From the NCBI GenBank assembly GCA_027858275.1, contig JAQIDA010000280.1, positions 1 to 13,876 of the forward strand: a stretch of DNA of 13,876 nucleotides. The letters are read 5' to 3'. The stretch comes from Candidatus Kapaibacterium sp. (GTDB lineage: Bacteria > Bacteroidota > Ignavibacteria > Kapaibacteriales > UBA2268). This document shows, piece after piece, positions 13,862 to 13,876 of this stretch (its first letter is position 1; each line of letters opens with the position of its first letter). The notes below the pieces were generated by a model, which saw only the letters and a program-made list of their open reading frames with translations, did not search any database and was not told where the DNA came from. A program made the position numbers and the translations under genes.

Positions 13862-13876
13862 AATAGACATTCAATA

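Overview
This is a bacterial chromosomal window of moderate-to-low GC with ten intact protein genes and short gaps (the longest is about 210 bases). I found no tRNA, rRNA, CRISPR array, insertion sequence or prophage. Five genes have a TTG / 19-22 bases / TAnnTTTG promoter upstream, which is the housekeeping promoter form of Bacteroidota and relatives. Some genes also have real Shine-Dalgarno sequences (AAGGAGG before gatD), unlike typical Bacteroidia. My best guess is a Bacteroidota/Ignavibacteria/Kapabacteria-like (FCB group) organism; this rests on promoter style and protein flavour, not on a search.

Layout. Plus strand, 146-5558: ffh (SRP54 GTPase), rpsP (ribosomal protein S16), then gatE and gatD one base apart. 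A bidirectional terminator at 5576-5613 closes this block. Minus strand, 11998 down to 5663: rtcB (RNA ligase), ettA (ABC-F translation factor), a TSUP/TauE permease, a DUF885-like zinc-metallopeptidase lipoprotein, and a membrane-anchored TPR protein. Plus strand, 12193-12936: pdxJ (vitamin B6 synthesis), divergent from rtcB. Minus strand, 13692-13033: a secreted protein of unknown function, convergent with pdxJ across a long hairpin.

How the genes fit together. Half of the window serves translation: SRP targeting, a small-subunit protein, glutaminyl-tRNA formation by transamidation, RNA ligation and EttA gating of initiation. The standout is gatE-gatD. GatDE is the archaeal tRNA-dependent Glu-tRNA(Gln) amidotransferase; bacteria normally use GatCAB or GlnRS. 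Both subunits look complete and intact here. They sit directly after ffh-rpsP, where many bacteria carry rimM-trmD-rplS, and they are translationally coupled. The flanking genes are clearly bacterial, so an archaeal contig is ruled out, and lateral acquisition or a rare bacterial GatDE lineage is the likely explanation.

The non-coding parts hold five promoters, several hairpins and terminators, a tandem pair of near-identical 22-base palindromic repeats upstream of gatE, and a perfect 9-bp inverted repeat in the rtcB/pdxJ divergent region.
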